Origin: Prolixibacteraceae bacterium | GTDB taxonomy: Bacteria; Bacteroidota; Bacteroidia; Bacteroidales; Prolixibacteraceae | Direction of reading: 5' to 3' | Length of the DNA stretch: 9,384 bases | Assembly: GCA_016788685.1 (NCBI GenBank) | Contig: JAEUSS010000551.1 | Location: forward strand, 1 to 9,384 | In this document: one piece after another, positions 1 through 6,571 of the stretch | Layout: each line of letters begins with the position of its first letter | Numbering within the stretch: the stretch's first letter is position 1 | Notes under the pieces: model-generated | What the model was told of the DNA's origin: nothing | Seen by the model: the letters and a program-made list of their open reading frames with translations, nothing else | Databases searched by the model: none | Program-made: the position numbers and the translations under genes

Positions 1-1206
1 TATGAAGACGCTATAAAATCAGGTTTTGGAGATGTATTCATCAAGCAAGGCAGATATAGGGAAGCTGCAAAAGCATATCTGGAAAGCCTGCAGCTCTCCC
101 AACACTTCAATAAAGGATTTGAAGCGAAAAAAATAATCTACGGAAAATTATCGAAAACTTATGAATTGATGGGCGACTACAAATCGGCACTAAAATACCA
201 CACCTTTTTTGCTCAATACTCTGACAGCCTGAACAAAAAAGAAAAATACGAACAGCTCATCAATGTGGAGAAAAAGTATGAAACCGAGAAAAAAGAGAAT
301 GAAATAATTCAGTTACAAGCCAAACAGGAATTGACGGATGTGCAATTGCGCAAGAACAAGCAGCTTAAGCAACTGGCATTTATCACGGCATCGCTGCTGC
401 TCATCTTTGCATTCTTCGTGCTGATGAAGTATTTAGACAAGCTAAAATCGAATCAGCTGCTAAAACTAAAAAATCAGCAGATTGAGGAAAGCGAACAAGA
501 ACTGCGCCGGTTGAACGCCGCCAAAAACAAGTTCTTCTCCATTATTGCGCACGATTTAAAAAATCCGCTTCACAATGTAATGGGCTATTCTTACCTGCTA
601 AGCAAAGACTATGATAACTTTTCGGAAAAAGAACGCAAGAAGTTTGCCGCCGACATCAACCAATCCACCAACAACATTTTCAGGCTGCTCCAAAATTTGC
701 TGGAATGGGCGAAAACACAAACCGGAGCACTGAATTTTTCGCCGATGGAAATTGAGTTCAAGCGTATTCTGGAGAACTCGTTTAGTGTTTTGCGCCCGCT
801 GGCCCAGCAAAAAAGCATTGAGGTTAAATTCAGTTTAACCGATGACCTTAAACTATATGCCGACCCTCAAATGATTGAAACGGTGCTGAGAAACCTGATC
901 AATAACGCGATAAAGTTTACTCCTGAAAACGGATCGATAGAGATATCCGCACAATCGGCGGGAGACTACGTCCGGGTAAATATCACAGATTCGGGTATTG
1001 GCATCGCTGGTGAAGATGTTGAAAACCTGTTCCGGATTGATTCAAAAGTAAAACGCAAAGGAACAAACAACGAAGATGGCTCCGGACTTGGACTGATTAT
1101 TTGTAAGGAGTTTATCGACAAAAACAACGGGACAATATCAGTCACAAGCACTCCGGGAGAAGGGAGTTCATTTTCGTTTACCCTCCCGGCCAAAGCGATT
1201 GCCTGA
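1..1206 (+). CDS. TPR-containing sensor histidine kinase, 5' end outside window
   Basis: The frame is open from base 1 to TGA 1204-1206, giving 401 visible residues and no N terminus. Residues about 5-37 and 44-77 look like two TPR-type helix pairs (for example QGRYREAAKAYLESL and MGDYKSALKYH). A charged coiled-coil stretch follows, then one membrane helix at about 124-144 and a short second coiled coil. The HisKA dimerisation domain has FFSIIAHDLKNPL with the phospho-acceptor His184. The ATPase domain shows an N box (LRNLINNAIKFT, about 296-307), a G1 box DSGIG (330-334) and a G2 box GSGLGL (360-365), so the kinase looks catalytically intact. In this family the TPR part normally faces the periplasm behind a signal peptide, and the kinase is cytoplasmic. 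There is no fused receiver domain and no response regulator in view, so partner and signal are unknown. Confidence 0.93.
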   Translation, partial: YEDAIKSGFGDVFIKQGRYREAAKAYLESLQLSQHFNKGFEAKKIIYGKLSKTYELMGDYKSALKYHTFFAQYSDSLNKKEKYEQLINVEKKYETEKKENEIIQLQAKQELTDVQLRKNKQLKQLAFITASLLLIFAFFVLMKYLDKLKSNQLLKLKNQQIEESEQELRRLNAAKNKFFSIIAHDLKNPLHNVMGYSYLLSKDYDNFSEKERKKFAADINQSTNNIFRLLQNLLEWAKTQTGALNFSPMEIEFKRILENSFSVLRPLAQQKSIEVKFSLTDDLKLYADPQMIETVLRNLINNAIKFTPENGSIEISAQSAGDYVRVNITDSGIGIAGEDVENLFRIDSKVKRKGTNNEDGSGLGLIICKEFIDKNNGTISVTSTPGEGSSFSFTLPAKAIA

Positions 1207-1213
1207 ACAACAC

Positions 1214-1293
1214 AAAAAAAACGAAAGTTAAGAGTACCAATGAGAACTGAAGCTATGCCGGCTGCCTCATCAAGTCTTCACTCTTAACTTTTG
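1214..1293 (-). terminator. long-loop inverted repeat between convergent genes, likely terminator
   Basis: AAAGTTAAGAGT (1224-1235) is a perfect 12-base inverted match to ACTCTTAACTTT (1280-1291), with 44 bases between the arms. Read on the minus strand, the second arm is followed by CG and then eight T (1221-1214), so it resembles an intrinsic terminator for the DJ-1 gene, whose stop is at 1302. On the plus strand the arm runs into a shorter T-rich stretch and could also end the kinase transcript. The loop can form an inner stem ATGAG/CTCAT (1240-1244 with 1266-1270). The loop is longer than in a classical terminator, so its function is inferred. Confidence 0.5.
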
Positions 1294-1301
1294 CCTTTTG
1301 A

Positions 1302-1853
1302 TTAGTTTACCAGCATTTGTTTGGCCAGCAATTCGGCTTTCTCCGCTGAAACCGCTTTTTCAACAATCTTCAGGGCAAAATGAATGGCTGCTCCGGGTCC
1401 CCTGCCGGTAATCACATTTCCGGATTCAACAACAGGTACGTCAAGCACTTCAGCTCCTCTCAAATAATTTTCGAATCCGGGATAGCACACCGCCTGTTTT
1501 CCTTTCAGAACATCCAGGTTGCCTAAGACCAAAGGTGCGGCGCAAATCGCGGCAAGTGGTTTTTCATCTTCATTAAATTTCGCGATCATCTTAGTCAAAC
1601 CGGCATGGTCATTGAGGTTGGAAGCTCCGGGCATTCCGCCGGGCAACACCAACATGTATACTTCATCGTAATTCACCTGGTCAAAAAGTACATCGGCCAC
1701 TACCTTGAGGTGATGAGCTCCGGAAACTTCTTTTTTACCGGTAACCGAAACAACGACAACTTCAATATCAGCCCGGCGTAAAACGTCTATGATGCTGACG
1801 GCTTCAATTTCTTCGAAGCCATCGGCTAAATGAACCGCAATTTTCTTTTTCAT
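1302..1853 (-). CDS. DJ-1/PfpI (YajL/ThiJ-like) family protein
   Basis: This is a 183-residue single-domain protein, the usual length for the DJ-1 subfamily. It shows the family landmarks: GFEEIEA with Glu17 aligned to DJ-1 Glu18, LPGGMPGASNL, the nucleophile elbow AAICAAP with Cys104 aligned to DJ-1 Cys106, and GRGPGAA near the C terminus. The position of DJ-1 His126 is Tyr124 (CYPGFE), as expected outside the animal proteins. Members are cytoplasmic and linked to oxidative or carbonyl stress and to glyoxalase or protein-repair activities; the exact substrate cannot be read from sequence. I chose ATG 1851-1853, which gives the canonical MKKKIAVHLADGFEE start. A 19-residue longer frame from 1910 has no family match and would lie in the promoter and terminator. 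The name 'thiamine biosynthesis ThiJ' seen on relatives is historical and not supported here. Confidence 0.93.
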   Translation of the reverse strand: MKKKIAVHLADGFEEIEAVSIIDVLRRADIEVVVVSVTGKKEVSGAHHLKVVADVLFDQVNYDEVYMLVLPGGMPGASNLNDHAGLTKMIAKFNEDEKPLAAICAAPLVLGNLDVLKGKQAVCYPGFENYLRGAEVLDVPVVESGNVITGRGPGAAIHFALKIVEKAVSAEKAELLAKQMLVN

Positions 1854-1871
1854 GGCAAACTGTTTTTCTTT

Positions 1872-1879
1872 CAAAGATA
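1872..1879 (-). promoter_or_regulatory. candidate -7 promoter element of the DJ-1 gene
   Basis: The minus strand reads TATCTTTG, an exact match to the Bacteroidota -7 consensus TAnnTTTG, 18 bases before the chosen ATG. At the usual 19-base spacing the -33 position (1899-1902) reads TTTT, which belongs to the T-tract of the sigma gene's terminator. The implied leader is only about 10 bases. No ribosome binding site is visible, as is normal in this phylum. Confidence 0.5.
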
Positions 1880-1893
1880 CGCGATCAGGAGGC

Positions 1894-1928
1894 AAAAAAA
1901 AATGACCCACTAAAAGTGGATCATTTTT
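1894..1928 (-). terminator. intrinsic terminator of the ECF sigma gene
   Basis: On the minus strand AAAAATGATCCAC pairs with GTGGGTCATTTTT over 13 positions, including one T-G wobble, around a five-base loop. The second arm continues into a run of nine T (1902-1894). It lies 44 bases after the sigma gene's stop. The wobble reads as C-A on the plus strand, so the hairpin is better formed for minus-strand RNA. Confidence 0.85.
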
Positions 1929-1971
1929 ACCCGTAAAATCAACTAATATGTGAACAAAATGAATCCTAAAA

Positions 1972-2478
1972 CTATGAAGCGTAATCTTTTAACGATTTCT
2001 CCAATTTCTTTCTGGTGAAGAAGATACGACTTTTAACCGTTCCGAGAGGCAAGTTCAGATCTTCGGCAATCTCTTTGTATTTGTAGCCATCCAGAAACAT
2101 ATTAAACGGCACCTTGTATTCATCTTCCAGAGCATTGATGCATTTAATGATTTCTTTCGAACTGTAAATCGATTCCGGTGACGGATAACTCTTGTCTTTC
2201 GAAAATTTCAGATGAAAATCGTTATTAGCTCCGTCAAAAGTATTTTTTGCCTTTACGTTTCTGCGGTAATTGTTAATGAACGTATTTTTCATGATCGTAT
2301 AAATCCACGCCTTAAAATTGGTATTCTGTGTGAATTTATCTCTGTATGTTAGTGCTTTCAGAAAAGTCTCCTGAAGTAGATCCTGAGCTTTTTCCTGATC
2401 TGAAGTCAGACTCAATGCGTAGTACAACAACTTGTCCTGTAAGCCTAAAAGTGCGGTGTTGAATTGAAGCTGTGTCAT
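1972..2478 (-). CDS. ECF-type RNA polymerase sigma factor
   Basis: This 168-residue protein has the two-domain layout of an extracytoplasmic-function sigma factor. Region 2 spans about 8-75 with DLLQETFLKAL (33-43) and the core/-10 contacting helix around WIYTIMKNTFINNYRR (58-73). A variable linker covers about 75-108. Region 4 spans about 108-163 with the helix-turn-helix YKEIAEDLNLPLGTVKSRI (134-152). It would direct core RNA polymerase to a small regulon. No anti-sigma factor gene lies next to it: downstream is the DJ-1 gene behind a terminator, and upstream is a divergent TonB receptor gene with a BtuB-like start lacking an N-terminal signalling domain. Control by a distant partner or by its own promoter is therefore more likely than a classic sigma/anti-sigma pair. 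ATG 2476-2478 gives the expected family start; the stop is TAG. Confidence 0.95.
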   Translation of the reverse strand: MTQLQFNTALLGLQDKLLYYALSLTSDQEKAQDLLQETFLKALTYRDKFTQNTNFKAWIYTIMKNTFINNYRRNVKAKNTFDGANNDFHLKFSKDKSYPSPESIYSSKEIIKCINALEDEYKVPFNMFLDGYKYKEIAEDLNLPLGTVKSRIFFTRKKLEKSLKDYAS

Positions 2479-2510
2479 GGCGTTCGTTTTTTTGATTGTT
2501 AATGCTGGTA

Positions 2511-2518
2511 CAAATATA
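2511..2518 (-). promoter_or_regulatory. candidate -7 element of the ECF sigma gene
   Basis: The minus strand reads TATATTTG, matching TAnnTTTG exactly, 32 bases before the start codon. A T-run ending in G lies at 2540-2533, 14 bases upstream, closer than the usual 19-21 bases, so the -33 half is not convincing. The predicted leader is about 25 bases. Confidence 0.45.
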
Positions 2519-2856
2519 TAGATTCAGACCTTCAAAAAAAGGATTTACAACTCTTTTATTCTTAGATATTTTTTATTGCTGATAAAGAATATTTATATCC
2601 GCTTTGTAAAGTGCCGAATGGGTGTTTGTACGATTGCTTACATAAGTTTGTTGTTTTATTACAACATGTTCTTAAACAAACATTTCGGACTAAGGAAGTA
2701 CAGAATAAAGTCGTCAAATTTTGTATATTACAAAAAAAAGCTTCAGCAGCTCTGAGCCGACAATTAATACAACAAGGTCGAAAGGTTATTTGTTTTATGC
2801 ATCTGCGCCTCAGTTTCACTCAATCCTACCCACCTGCTAATATCCAAACCGCCAAA
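2519..2856. other. AT-rich intergenic region between divergent sigma and TonB-receptor genes
   Basis: I find no convincing gene here. Open frames of about 85 codons exist on both strands, but they are cysteine-rich, lack recognisable motifs and overlap each other. The region holds small inverted repeats: TGTTGT/ACAACA (2649-2654 with 2661-2666), and overlapping it GTTTGTT/AACAAAC (2646-2652 with 2675-2681). These could be an operator or weak RNA hairpins. I looked for a cobalamin riboswitch because the next gene is BtuB-like and saw no recognisable B12 box. Confidence 0.5.
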
Positions 2857-2887
2857 CTTGCTGCCTGTTGAATAATTATTACTTTAG
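2857..2887 (+). promoter_or_regulatory. candidate promoter of the TonB-receptor gene
   Basis: CTTG at 2857-2860 (consensus -33 TTTG) is followed after exactly 19 bases by TACTTTAG at 2880-2887 (consensus TAnnTTTG, one mismatch). Both spacing and sequence fit the Bacteroidota housekeeping promoter. The start would fall near 2894, giving a leader of about 25 bases, too short for a riboswitch. Confidence 0.5.
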
Positions 2888-2917
2888 CCGCCTTAAATTT
2901 TTCACTAATTGTTATCG

Positions 2918-4948
2918 ATGAAAAAAACAATCAGATCCATTAACCGGGCTGACGTGTTTACATTCAAACGTTGGGGTGGAAAAGCTTATTCCTTGTTCAG
3001 TGCCATTAACAAGCCGGTACGCATTGGTGTACTTTTGGCTGTTTACACAACGGTAGCTGATCCTGAATTCGTTTTTGCACAGACCGACAGCACGAAAGTA
3101 AGCATGGAGTACGATCTCGACGAAGTTGAGGTCAGCGCCCAAAGAGCACCTGTTGCTTTCTCGCAGGTGGCACGGATTGTATCCGTGATCAGCAGAGAAG
3201 AAATTGAGGCGGCTCCCGTCCAGAGTATTCAGGAACTACTTGAATATGCGCTGAGCGTTGATGTCAGGCAGCGCGGTGTTCACGGAGTTCAGGCCGACAT
3301 TTCGGTCAGAGGCGGTTCCTTCGATCAAACCCTGATCCTCCTCAACGGCATCAACATCTCCGACCCGCAGACCGGCCACCACGCCCTCAACCTTCCGGTC
3401 AGCCTGAAAAACATCCGGCGAATTGAAATCCTTGAAGGTCCGGCAGCCAGGGTTTTCGGCCCCAACGCTTTTTCAGGAGCAATCAACATTATTACCAGTT
3501 CGGAGGGCGAATCCAATTTAAAATTCGATGTTTCAGGCGGACAGCATAAGCTGGCAGACCTTAACATCTCCGGAAATTTAAGTACCGGGGCCTGGAATCA
3601 GTTTTTGGCTTTCGACAGAAGTTCGTCTGACGGATACATCGCCAATACCGATTTTAAAACCTGGAACGGGTTTTACCAGACCAAACTGAACACCAGGCCC
3701 GGATCGTTCGATTTTCAGATCGGCAGGACCAACAAAGCGTTTGGCGCAAACAGTTTCTACTCGGCAAGTTATCCAGATCAGTTTGAGGAAACAAAAACCA
3801 CCTTCGCTTCACTGAAATTCGAATCGGGAAAGAAAATTCATCTGACTCCATCGGTTTACTGGCGCCGAAACCAGGACCGGTTTGAACTTTTCCGCAACGA
3901 GCCCGCAAGTTGGTACAAAGGGCACAACTACCACCTGACTGATGTTTTCGGGAGCAACCTGAATGCCTGGTTTGCATCGCGATGGGGCAAAACAGCCTTC
4001 GGAGTCGAAATCAGAACAGAGAACGTGTGGAGCAACGTCCTGGGAGAACCATTGACAAACCCCATCGAGGTTCCGGGCGAATCCGGCCAGTTCTTCACCA
4101 AATCTTATTCCCGGACAATCCTCTCCTATTTCGCCGAACATTCGGTTTACCTCAACAAACTGACTGTTTCTGCCGGAGCAATGGCCAACTGGATTTCCGA
4201 CCTGGGTTTTGAGTGGCACATTTATCCGGGACTTGACGCGTCGTATGCTTTCACCGAAAACCTGAAACTTTATGCCTCAGGCAGCTCGAGCCTCCGGATG
4301 CCGACATTTACAGATTTATTCTACTCCGGACCGACCAACCTCGGAAATCCGGATCTGAAACCTGAAAAATCAGTCAACATAGAAGGCGGCATTAAACTGT
4401 CTTTTCAAGGATTTACAGGACATGCCGGAACCTATTTCAGAAAAGGAACCAACCTGATTGACTGGATCCGACAGAACGAAACAGACAAGTGGCAAACTCA
4501 GAACCTGACGCGGATCAATACCTCCGGAGCTGAACTCAGCGGGAACCTGTTCCCGGAAAAGATCTGGAACAAGCCGGTTTTTATTACCAAGTTGGGTATT
4601 AACTATGCGTATTGCGAGCTCACGAACGAGACCAATGAGGTATTCTCGTATTATGTGCTCGACAATTTGAAAAACAAACTGGACATTGAAGTCAGCCACA
4701 AAATATGGAGCCACCTGAAAGGCTCGTGGCGGATTAGTTATCAGGACCGGAATGGCAGGCGTACTGCGACAGAAACATACGAACCTTTCTGGCTGGTCAA
4801 TACCCGCCTGATGTGGAAAACGCCATCAACAGAGTTGTATGTATTGGCATCAAACCTGTTCGATACTGACTATTACGATTTAGGGACCATCGCACAACCT
4901 GGCCGATGGATCAGTTTCGGAATCAGTCATCAGATCAAATTTAAATAA
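2918..4948 (+). CDS. TonB-dependent outer-membrane receptor, BtuB-like
   Basis: This 676-residue protein is near the size of BtuB-type receptors and lacks the carboxypeptidase-like extension of SusC proteins. The N terminus is unusual: about 34 polar residues including FKRWGGKAYSLF come before the hydrophobic core IGVLLAVYTTVA (36-47), with probable cleavage after FVFA (Ala54). A TonB-box-like DLDEVEVSAQ follows at 66-75. The plug domain covers about 80-195, with SVRGGSFDQTLILLNG, RIEILEGPAARVFG and NAFSGAINIIT. The rest is a beta barrel ending in NLFDTDYYD, PGRWISFG and the terminal strand. It would import a scarce substrate across the outer membrane using TonB-ExbBD energy. Cobalamin or a siderophore are guesses from family likeness, as no transport partner genes adjoin. 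ATG 2918 is preferred over TTG 2909. Confidence 0.93.
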   Translation: MKKTIRSINRADVFTFKRWGGKAYSLFSAINKPVRIGVLLAVYTTVADPEFVFAQTDSTKVSMEYDLDEVEVSAQRAPVAFSQVARIVSVISREEIEAAPVQSIQELLEYALSVDVRQRGVHGVQADISVRGGSFDQTLILLNGINISDPQTGHHALNLPVSLKNIRRIEILEGPAARVFGPNAFSGAINIITSSEGESNLKFDVSGGQHKLADLNISGNLSTGAWNQFLAFDRSSSDGYIANTDFKTWNGFYQTKLNTRPGSFDFQIGRTNKAFGANSFYSASYPDQFEETKTTFASLKFESGKKIHLTPSVYWRRNQDRFELFRNEPASWYKGHNYHLTDVFGSNLNAWFASRWGKTAFGVEIRTENVWSNVLGEPLTNPIEVPGESGQFFTKSYSRTILSYFAEHSVYLNKLTVSAGAMANWISDLGFEWHIYPGLDASYAFTENLKLYASGSSSLRMPTFTDLFYSGPTNLGNPDLKPEKSVNIEGGIKLSFQGFTGHAGTYFRKGTNLIDWIRQNETDKWQTQNLTRINTSGAELSGNLFPEKIWNKPVFITKLGINYAYCELTNETNEVFSYYVLDNLKNKLDIEVSHKIWSHLKGSWRISYQDRNGRRTATETYEPFWLVNTRLMWKTPSTELYVLASNLFDTDYYDLGTIAQPGRWISFGISHQIKFK

Positions 4949-4953
4949 CAACA

Positions 4954-4980
4954 AGCTCCCGGACTCCCGGGAGTTTTTTT
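4954..4980 (+). terminator. intrinsic terminator of the TonB-receptor gene
   Basis: CTCCCGG (4956-4962) pairs with CCGGGAG (4967-4973) around a four-base loop, extended by a G-T and two A-T pairs, followed by seven T (4974-4980). It begins 6-8 bases after the stop codon. Confidence 0.9.
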
Positions 4981-4999
4981 AAAACTTCAGGGAAAGTAT

Positions 5000-5007
5000 T
5001 ATATTCG
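5000..5007 (+). promoter_or_regulatory. candidate -7 element of the DUF5606 gene
   Basis: TATATTCG differs from TAnnTTTG at one position and lies 23 bases before the ATG. At 19-base spacing the -33 position (4977-4980) reads TTTT, which is the end of the preceding terminator's T-tract. Confidence 0.4.
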
Positions 5008-5030
5008 CCCTCTGAAAAAATTTAAAACGT

Positions 5031-5441
5031 ATGTTAAAAGGAATATTAGCAATCAGTGGTCAGCCCGGATTATTCAAGTTGGTGACCGAAGCAAAAAACA
5101 GCCTTATTGTGGAGTCGCTGCTGACAGGAAAACGCATTCCTGCCTACTCAACTTCTAAAATCAGCGCACTGACCGACATCTCAGTTTTTACTGAAACCGG
5201 AGAAATTCAACTGAAAGAATTATTCAGGAAAATTCAGGAAAACGGTAAAGCGGTTTCACCCAAAGCTTCGTCCAACGAAATAAAATCGTTCTTTGAAGAG
5301 GTTTTACCTGAATATGACAAAGATCGGGTTTATGTATCCGACATGAAAAAGATTTTGCAATGGTACCAACTGCTGAGCGAGCAAAATCTGCTAATTGAAA
5401 CAGAAGAAGAAAAACCGGAAGAAAATACACCTGAAGCATAA
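5031..5441 (+). CDS. DUF5606-type conserved Bacteroidota protein
   Basis: This is a 136-residue protein with no signal peptide or membrane segment, so probably cytoplasmic. The start MLKGILAISGQPGLFKLV, followed by LIVESLLTGKRIPAY and ISALTDISVFTE, matches what I remember of the DUF5606 family, which is essentially confined to Bacteroidota and has no known function. Residues 1-50 look like a small beta-rich domain. About 55-115 are predicted helical (LKELFRKIQ, IKSFFEEVLPEYDKDRVYVSDMKK). The tail is strongly acidic (IETEEEKPEEN). The gene stands alone between its own terminators, next to a convergent exonuclease gene. I infer no function. The family call is from memory and depends mostly on the N-terminal motif. 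Confidence 0.8.
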   Translation: MLKGILAISGQPGLFKLVTEAKNSLIVESLLTGKRIPAYSTSKISALTDISVFTETGEIQLKELFRKIQENGKAVSPKASSNEIKSFFEEVLPEYDKDRVYVSDMKKILQWYQLLSEQNLLIETEEEKPEENTPEA

Positions 5442-5447
5442 TACAAC

Positions 5448-5478
5448 AAAAGCCGCATCGAACATGCGGTTTTTTTTT
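5448..5478. terminator. shared hairpin terminator between convergent genes
   Basis: CCGCAT (5453-5458) and ATGCGG (5464-5469) enclose a five-base loop. The plus strand continues with nine T (5470-5478), a strong terminator for the DUF5606 gene. The minus strand continues with CTTTTG, a weaker T-run, so the same hairpin could also serve the exonuclease gene, whose stop is at 5482. Confidence 0.85.
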
Positions 5479-5481
5479 GCT

Positions 5482-6021
5482 TCAAAACAACTTGAGCTGA
5501 CCAAATGATTGTTTGGTTTCTTTCTGAGCTTTACGGGCCAGTATCATCTCAAAGAGCTTTACCGTAGCCAAAGCATCACCAGCCGCCCGATGCCTCCCTT
5601 CGATAGAAATCCCCAGTTCATCACAAATTTTGCCCAAAGAATACGATTTGTGCCCTGGCAGAAACTTCCGCCCCAAACGCACTGTACACATTGTTTCACG
5701 CTGATAATCGTAACCCAGCCGCTTAAACTCCTCCTGAACAAATTTATAATCGAACCTCACATTGTGAGCCACAAAAACCATATCCTGAGTGATCTCTACG
5801 ATTTTTCGTGCCACCTCGTAAAACTTCGGGGCATCCCGGACCATATCATTATCAATACCTGTCAGATCGGTAATAAACCCGGGAATGTAACATTCAGGAT
5901 TGATCAGACTGGCAAACGAATCGGTTATCTCCAATCCGTTATGCACAAAGATGGCAATCTCGGTAATTTTGCCATTTGCGGCTGACTGCCCGGTAGTTTC
6001 AATGTCGATTATTGCGTACAA
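5482..6021 (-). CDS. DnaQ-like (DEDDh) 3'-5' exonuclease, TTG start
   Basis: This 179-residue protein is a single exonuclease domain like the epsilon subunit/RNase T group. All three Exo motifs are intact: Exo I IDIETTG with Asp6 and Glu8, Exo II AHNVRFDYKFV with Asp91, and Exo III HRAAGD with His144 and Asp149, the HxAxxD form of the DEDDh type. It should remove 3'-terminal nucleotides from DNA or RNA with two metal ions. Some Bacteroidota relatives carry a fused GIY-YIG nuclease domain; this one ends at residue 179 without it. The start is forced: the codon before Tyr2 is TTG (6019-6021), an in-frame TAA lies at 6025-6027, and the first ATG is at codon 60, beyond Exo I. A weak -7-like TAATTTTA lies at 6045-6038 on this strand. 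Whether it proofreads, repairs or trims RNA is unknown. Confidence 0.92.
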   Translation of the reverse strand: MYAIIDIETTGQSAANGKITEIAIFVHNGLEITDSFASLINPECYIPGFITDLTGIDNDMVRDAPKFYEVARKIVEITQDMVFVAHNVRFDYKFVQEEFKRLGYDYQRETMCTVRLGRKFLPGHKSYSLGKICDELGISIEGRHRAAGDALATVKLFEMILARKAQKETKQSFGQLKLF

Positions 6022-6079
6022 ACTTTAAATTTTGAGGTAAAATTACAATTAATGATCACCCGAATAACACCGGGAACAC

Positions 6080-6183
6080 AAAAAAAGAACCAGTTATCTT
6101 ATTTTTCAATTTCCGGAAGGGATATGCAGCAGCCCGTATTTTTTCTGAATCATTGCCTCCATGTCGCCGAAAACGCTGGTTCT
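6080..6183 (-). repeat. inverted repeat closed by T-tract, possible small-RNA or leader end
   Basis: AGAACCAG (6086-6093) is a perfect inverted match to CTGGTTCT (6176-6183), 82 bases apart. On the minus strand the downstream arm runs into seven T (6086-6080), terminator-like. The enclosed sequence has a TTCCGGAA palindrome (6111-6118). The element lies just upstream of the exonuclease gene's presumed promoter. An eight-base arm pair at this distance can arise by chance, so this is tentative. Confidence 0.3.
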
Positions 6184-6571
6184 CTGCAATGAATCTCAAA
6201 AAAGAACACCCTCTGGTTTATTACAAATGTTTGCTAAACAATATCAGTCAGATGTTGTTTCATACAACTGAACAAAAAAAATGAAACTATAATGATGAAG
6301 AAACTAATTCTGTGCCGGCTGATTACAGAACGGAAAGCCGACTCGGAGGATACGTGCATTTAACAAGAGTAAAATCAGCCTGAGATCAGAGAGTTGCATA
6401 CAGCGAGCAAGCGCAGTTCAAAGCCTGATTTAACACCGGGAGGTAACCTGGGTGTGGAAGGAAAAATACGATATAAGCCTTGTTATCGGGATGCCGGAGA
6501 CATCAACAGCATTTCAGACAAAGCAGTTCGTTTTAAGCCATCAAAAAAAACAGGAAGCAATCACGCAGTTT

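Noticed and set aside
1854..1910. N-terminal extension of the DJ-1 protein to 202 residues
   Set aside because: The extra residues have no family counterpart and would be encoded by the promoter and the neighbouring terminator hairpin.
2611..2871. 86-codon GTG-start frame on the plus strand between the sigma and receptor genes
   Set aside because: Cysteine-rich, motif-free composition, an equally long frame on the opposite strand, and overlap with the candidate receptor promoter all suggest chance.
2519..2917. Possible cobalamin riboswitch ahead of the BtuB-like receptor
   Set aside because: No B12-box-like segment was found, and the best promoter candidate leaves a leader of only about 25 bases.
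3654..4219. Long antisense frames inside the TonB-receptor gene
   Set aside because: They are shadows of a well-supported coding sequence and show no motifs of their own.
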